DNA from: Zygnema cylindricum
Lineage: Eukaryota; Streptophyta; Zygnematophyceae; Zygnematales; Zygnemataceae
Length of the DNA stretch: 64,000 nucleotides
Direction: 5' to 3'
Assembly (NCBI GenBank): GCA_037447655.1
Contig: JBBHKE010001075.1
Location: 130,723 to 194,722 of the forward strand
Each line of letters opens with the position of its first letter. Within the stretch, counting starts at the first letter, position 1. The position numbers and the translations under genes were made by a program. The notes under the pieces are model-generated. The model was not told the origin of the DNA. It made no database searches and worked only from the letters and a program-made list of their open reading frames with translations. Shown piece by piece: positions 63,620 to 64,000 of the stretch.

Positions 63620-64000
63620 GACGGATTTGAAAATAAATGATAGTGATGAGAAAAGGGGCGTTAATTAGAAGAAAATGGGGCTTTACATAAGAGAAATATA
63701 GAAAAAAAGACACATTTGATGCATTTTCAAGCAAGTTAGTGATTTTCAGAGTGTCAGTTATCATTGTAGGGCTTACTACCATTTTTTTATCTTTCCTTTT
63801 TCCAATTTTAGGAAATTTTCATTTTTTTTTCCTTTTTCGAAGATGAGTGTGACCAGGAGTCAAATTTTGGACAAGTAAACAATTTCAGTTTTGTTGGATC
63901 TTTCTACCTTTGATAATTAGTAATTTTTTGCTCATTTTTTGTACTTTTAATCTTTGTGAAGGAACTATTGAAGTTTCAATCTTATGAATATTTTTTTGCA
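63620..64000. other. Gene C downstream region, no gene
   Basis: Resembles the downstream regions of A and B (GATGCATTTTCAAGCAAGTT, TCATTGTAGGGCTT, TGTGACCAGGAGTC). No coding sequence. Confidence 0.65.

Overview
The window is plant nuclear DNA. It holds several Ty1/copia retrotransposons in PR-IN-RT-RNase H order. At least one has an exact plant initiator-Met tRNA primer site next to its LTR. G-box plus TATA promoters and short GT-AG introns also fit a plant. The lineage cannot be fixed from the sequence. One run of N lies at 60022-60031.

The outstanding content is a family of three tandem, plus-strand, multi-exon genes, called A (about 5.7-10 kb), B (about 25.7-31.7 kb) and C (about 53.3-63.6 kb). 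I do not recognise them from any named family. Each starts with a 130-nt signal-peptide exon ending in phase 1. B and C follow this with a 45-nt linker exon. Then comes a long series of near-repeat exons of 141-240 nt, all beginning after a 3' splice site and ending GGAAGAG|GT. Intact copies are multiples of 3 and phase 1-1, so any can be skipped, duplicated or lost without breaking the frame. A typical exon encodes a 51-residue module. Its first half is Cys-free, cationic and rich in Lys, Gly, Tyr and Trp (begins ELGHKW, ends SPKRK). Its second half is acidic (TLEDEREILEDGREDLEDGR). Several optional exons carry stop codons and give alternative, mostly basic C-termini. All three genes share a last exon of the ELRWRYH type. 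I infer secreted repeat polyproteins that could be cut into many cationic peptides; the function is unknown.

Layout: 1-5.7 kb is non-coding (a MITE, degenerate retroelement pieces with tRNA-like heads, and an upstream block shared with gene B). 5.7-9.9 kb is gene A. 10-13.4 kb has AT repeats and a long inverted repeat. 14.0-24.4 kb is copia-2 with copia-1 nested inside it. 24.4-31.7 kb is gene B and its promoter. 31.7-37.1 kb has microsatellites, a solo LTR and an orphan promoter copy (remnant of a fourth gene, D). 37.4-42.6 kb is young, RT-deleted copia-3. 42.7-51.3 kb is copia-5 carrying nested copia-4 and another LTR-like insert. 51.3-53.5 kb is the gene C upstream block, a duplicate of D's. 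53.6-63.6 kb is gene C, with several broken modules, a retrotransposon-split exon and the gap.

Genes A, B and C share upstream and downstream sequence as well as exons, so the locus grew by segmental duplication. Module number then changed by intragenic duplication. The introns are mostly degenerate AATTCCC repeats and CT microsatellites placed just before each 3' splice site, which probably drives the exon turnover.
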